Source: Ostreibacterium oceani (GTDB lineage: Bacteria; Pseudomonadota; Gammaproteobacteria; Cardiobacteriales; Ostreibacteriaceae). Taken from it: DNA of 64,000 nucleotides. Shown one piece after another: positions 63,943 through 64,000 of the stretch. Positions within the stretch are counted from its first letter, which is position 1. Each line of letters starts with the position of its first letter. Made by a program: the position numbers and the translations under genes. The notes below the pieces were generated by a model, which was given only the letters and a program-made list of their open reading frames with translations, did not search any database and was not told where the DNA came from. The stretch is from positions 1 through 64,000 of the forward strand of contig NZ_WHNW01000002.1 of NCBI RefSeq assembly GCF_009362845.1, in the 5' to 3' direction.

Positions 63943-64000
63943 CAGGTAGCGGCTAACAATTACACGAATGGGCGATTGCGCGAACGGGTGAACGGGCGAA

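Overview
The window looks like chromosome of a Gram-negative gammaproteobacterium. Evidence: lipid A export and acylation genes (msbA, an LpxL-type acyltransferase), gmhA, bamE, a PBP1B, a CreBC-type two-component system, type IV pilin genes, and a class GN sortase with its dedicated target, an arrangement typical of marine/aquatic proteobacteria. I cannot name the genus. No rRNA, tRNA or insertion sequence was recognised.

Layout. 1-3.3 kb: two hypothetical genes, then an FAD oxidoreductase/DUF1365 pair. 3.3-8.3 kb: creBC divergent from a VIT/VWA sortase target and its sortase. 8.4-12 kb: msbA, acyltransferase and a small membrane protein with a 15-bp perfect hairpin in its first codons. 12-14.3 kb: a secreted beta-propeller gene split by a one-base frameshift. 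14.4-23.5 kb: housekeeping genes (rlmD, PqiA-like, rluB, pgk, upp, ppiC, mgtE, methyltransferase, dienelactone hydrolase). 23.5-30.0 kb: a complete type II-C CRISPR-Cas locus. 30.0-36.3 kb: metallopeptidase, a pilin/platform/pilin cassette, bamE, recN, nadK. 36.4-44.8 kb: a co-directional run lgt-thyA-mrcB-TPR lipoprotein-dinG-like-tsaB. 44.9-48.7 kb: small membrane genes, gmhA, hemN, apt. 48.7-57.2 kb: an RND pump, Nudix, Lon-like protease, flavin reductase. 57.5-64 kb: a copper-type CsoR repressor with its operator and a permease, a GST, pepN and a secreted C-terminally anchored protein.

The most distinctive system is the CRISPR locus. A tracrRNA on the minus strand lies upstream of a 1404-aa, Bacteroidetes-like Cas9, followed by cas1, cas2 and an array of 10 full 36-bp repeats, one truncated repeat and 10 spacers. 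The tracrRNA anti-repeat fixes the array orientation as minus strand. In that orientation every repeat carries a good promoter (TTGTGA, 16 bp, extended -10 TGCTATGAT) that would start transcription at the spacer, and the array ends at a strong hairpin plus T-run next to cas2. The truncated repeat keeps the -10 and lies 20 bp from the stop codon of a metallopeptidase gene, so there is no ordinary leader at that end.

A second theme is pervasive short tandem duplication: 12- or 15-bp in-frame repeats in DUF1365, recN, the dinG-like gene, tsaB and pepN, and 11-16-bp arrays in many intergenic gaps. Other points to follow up are a TPR lipoprotein that overlaps mrcB and resembles the PBP1B activator LpoP, an unusual sortase signal (APSTAT), and a CsoR with a histidine-rich N-terminal tail.
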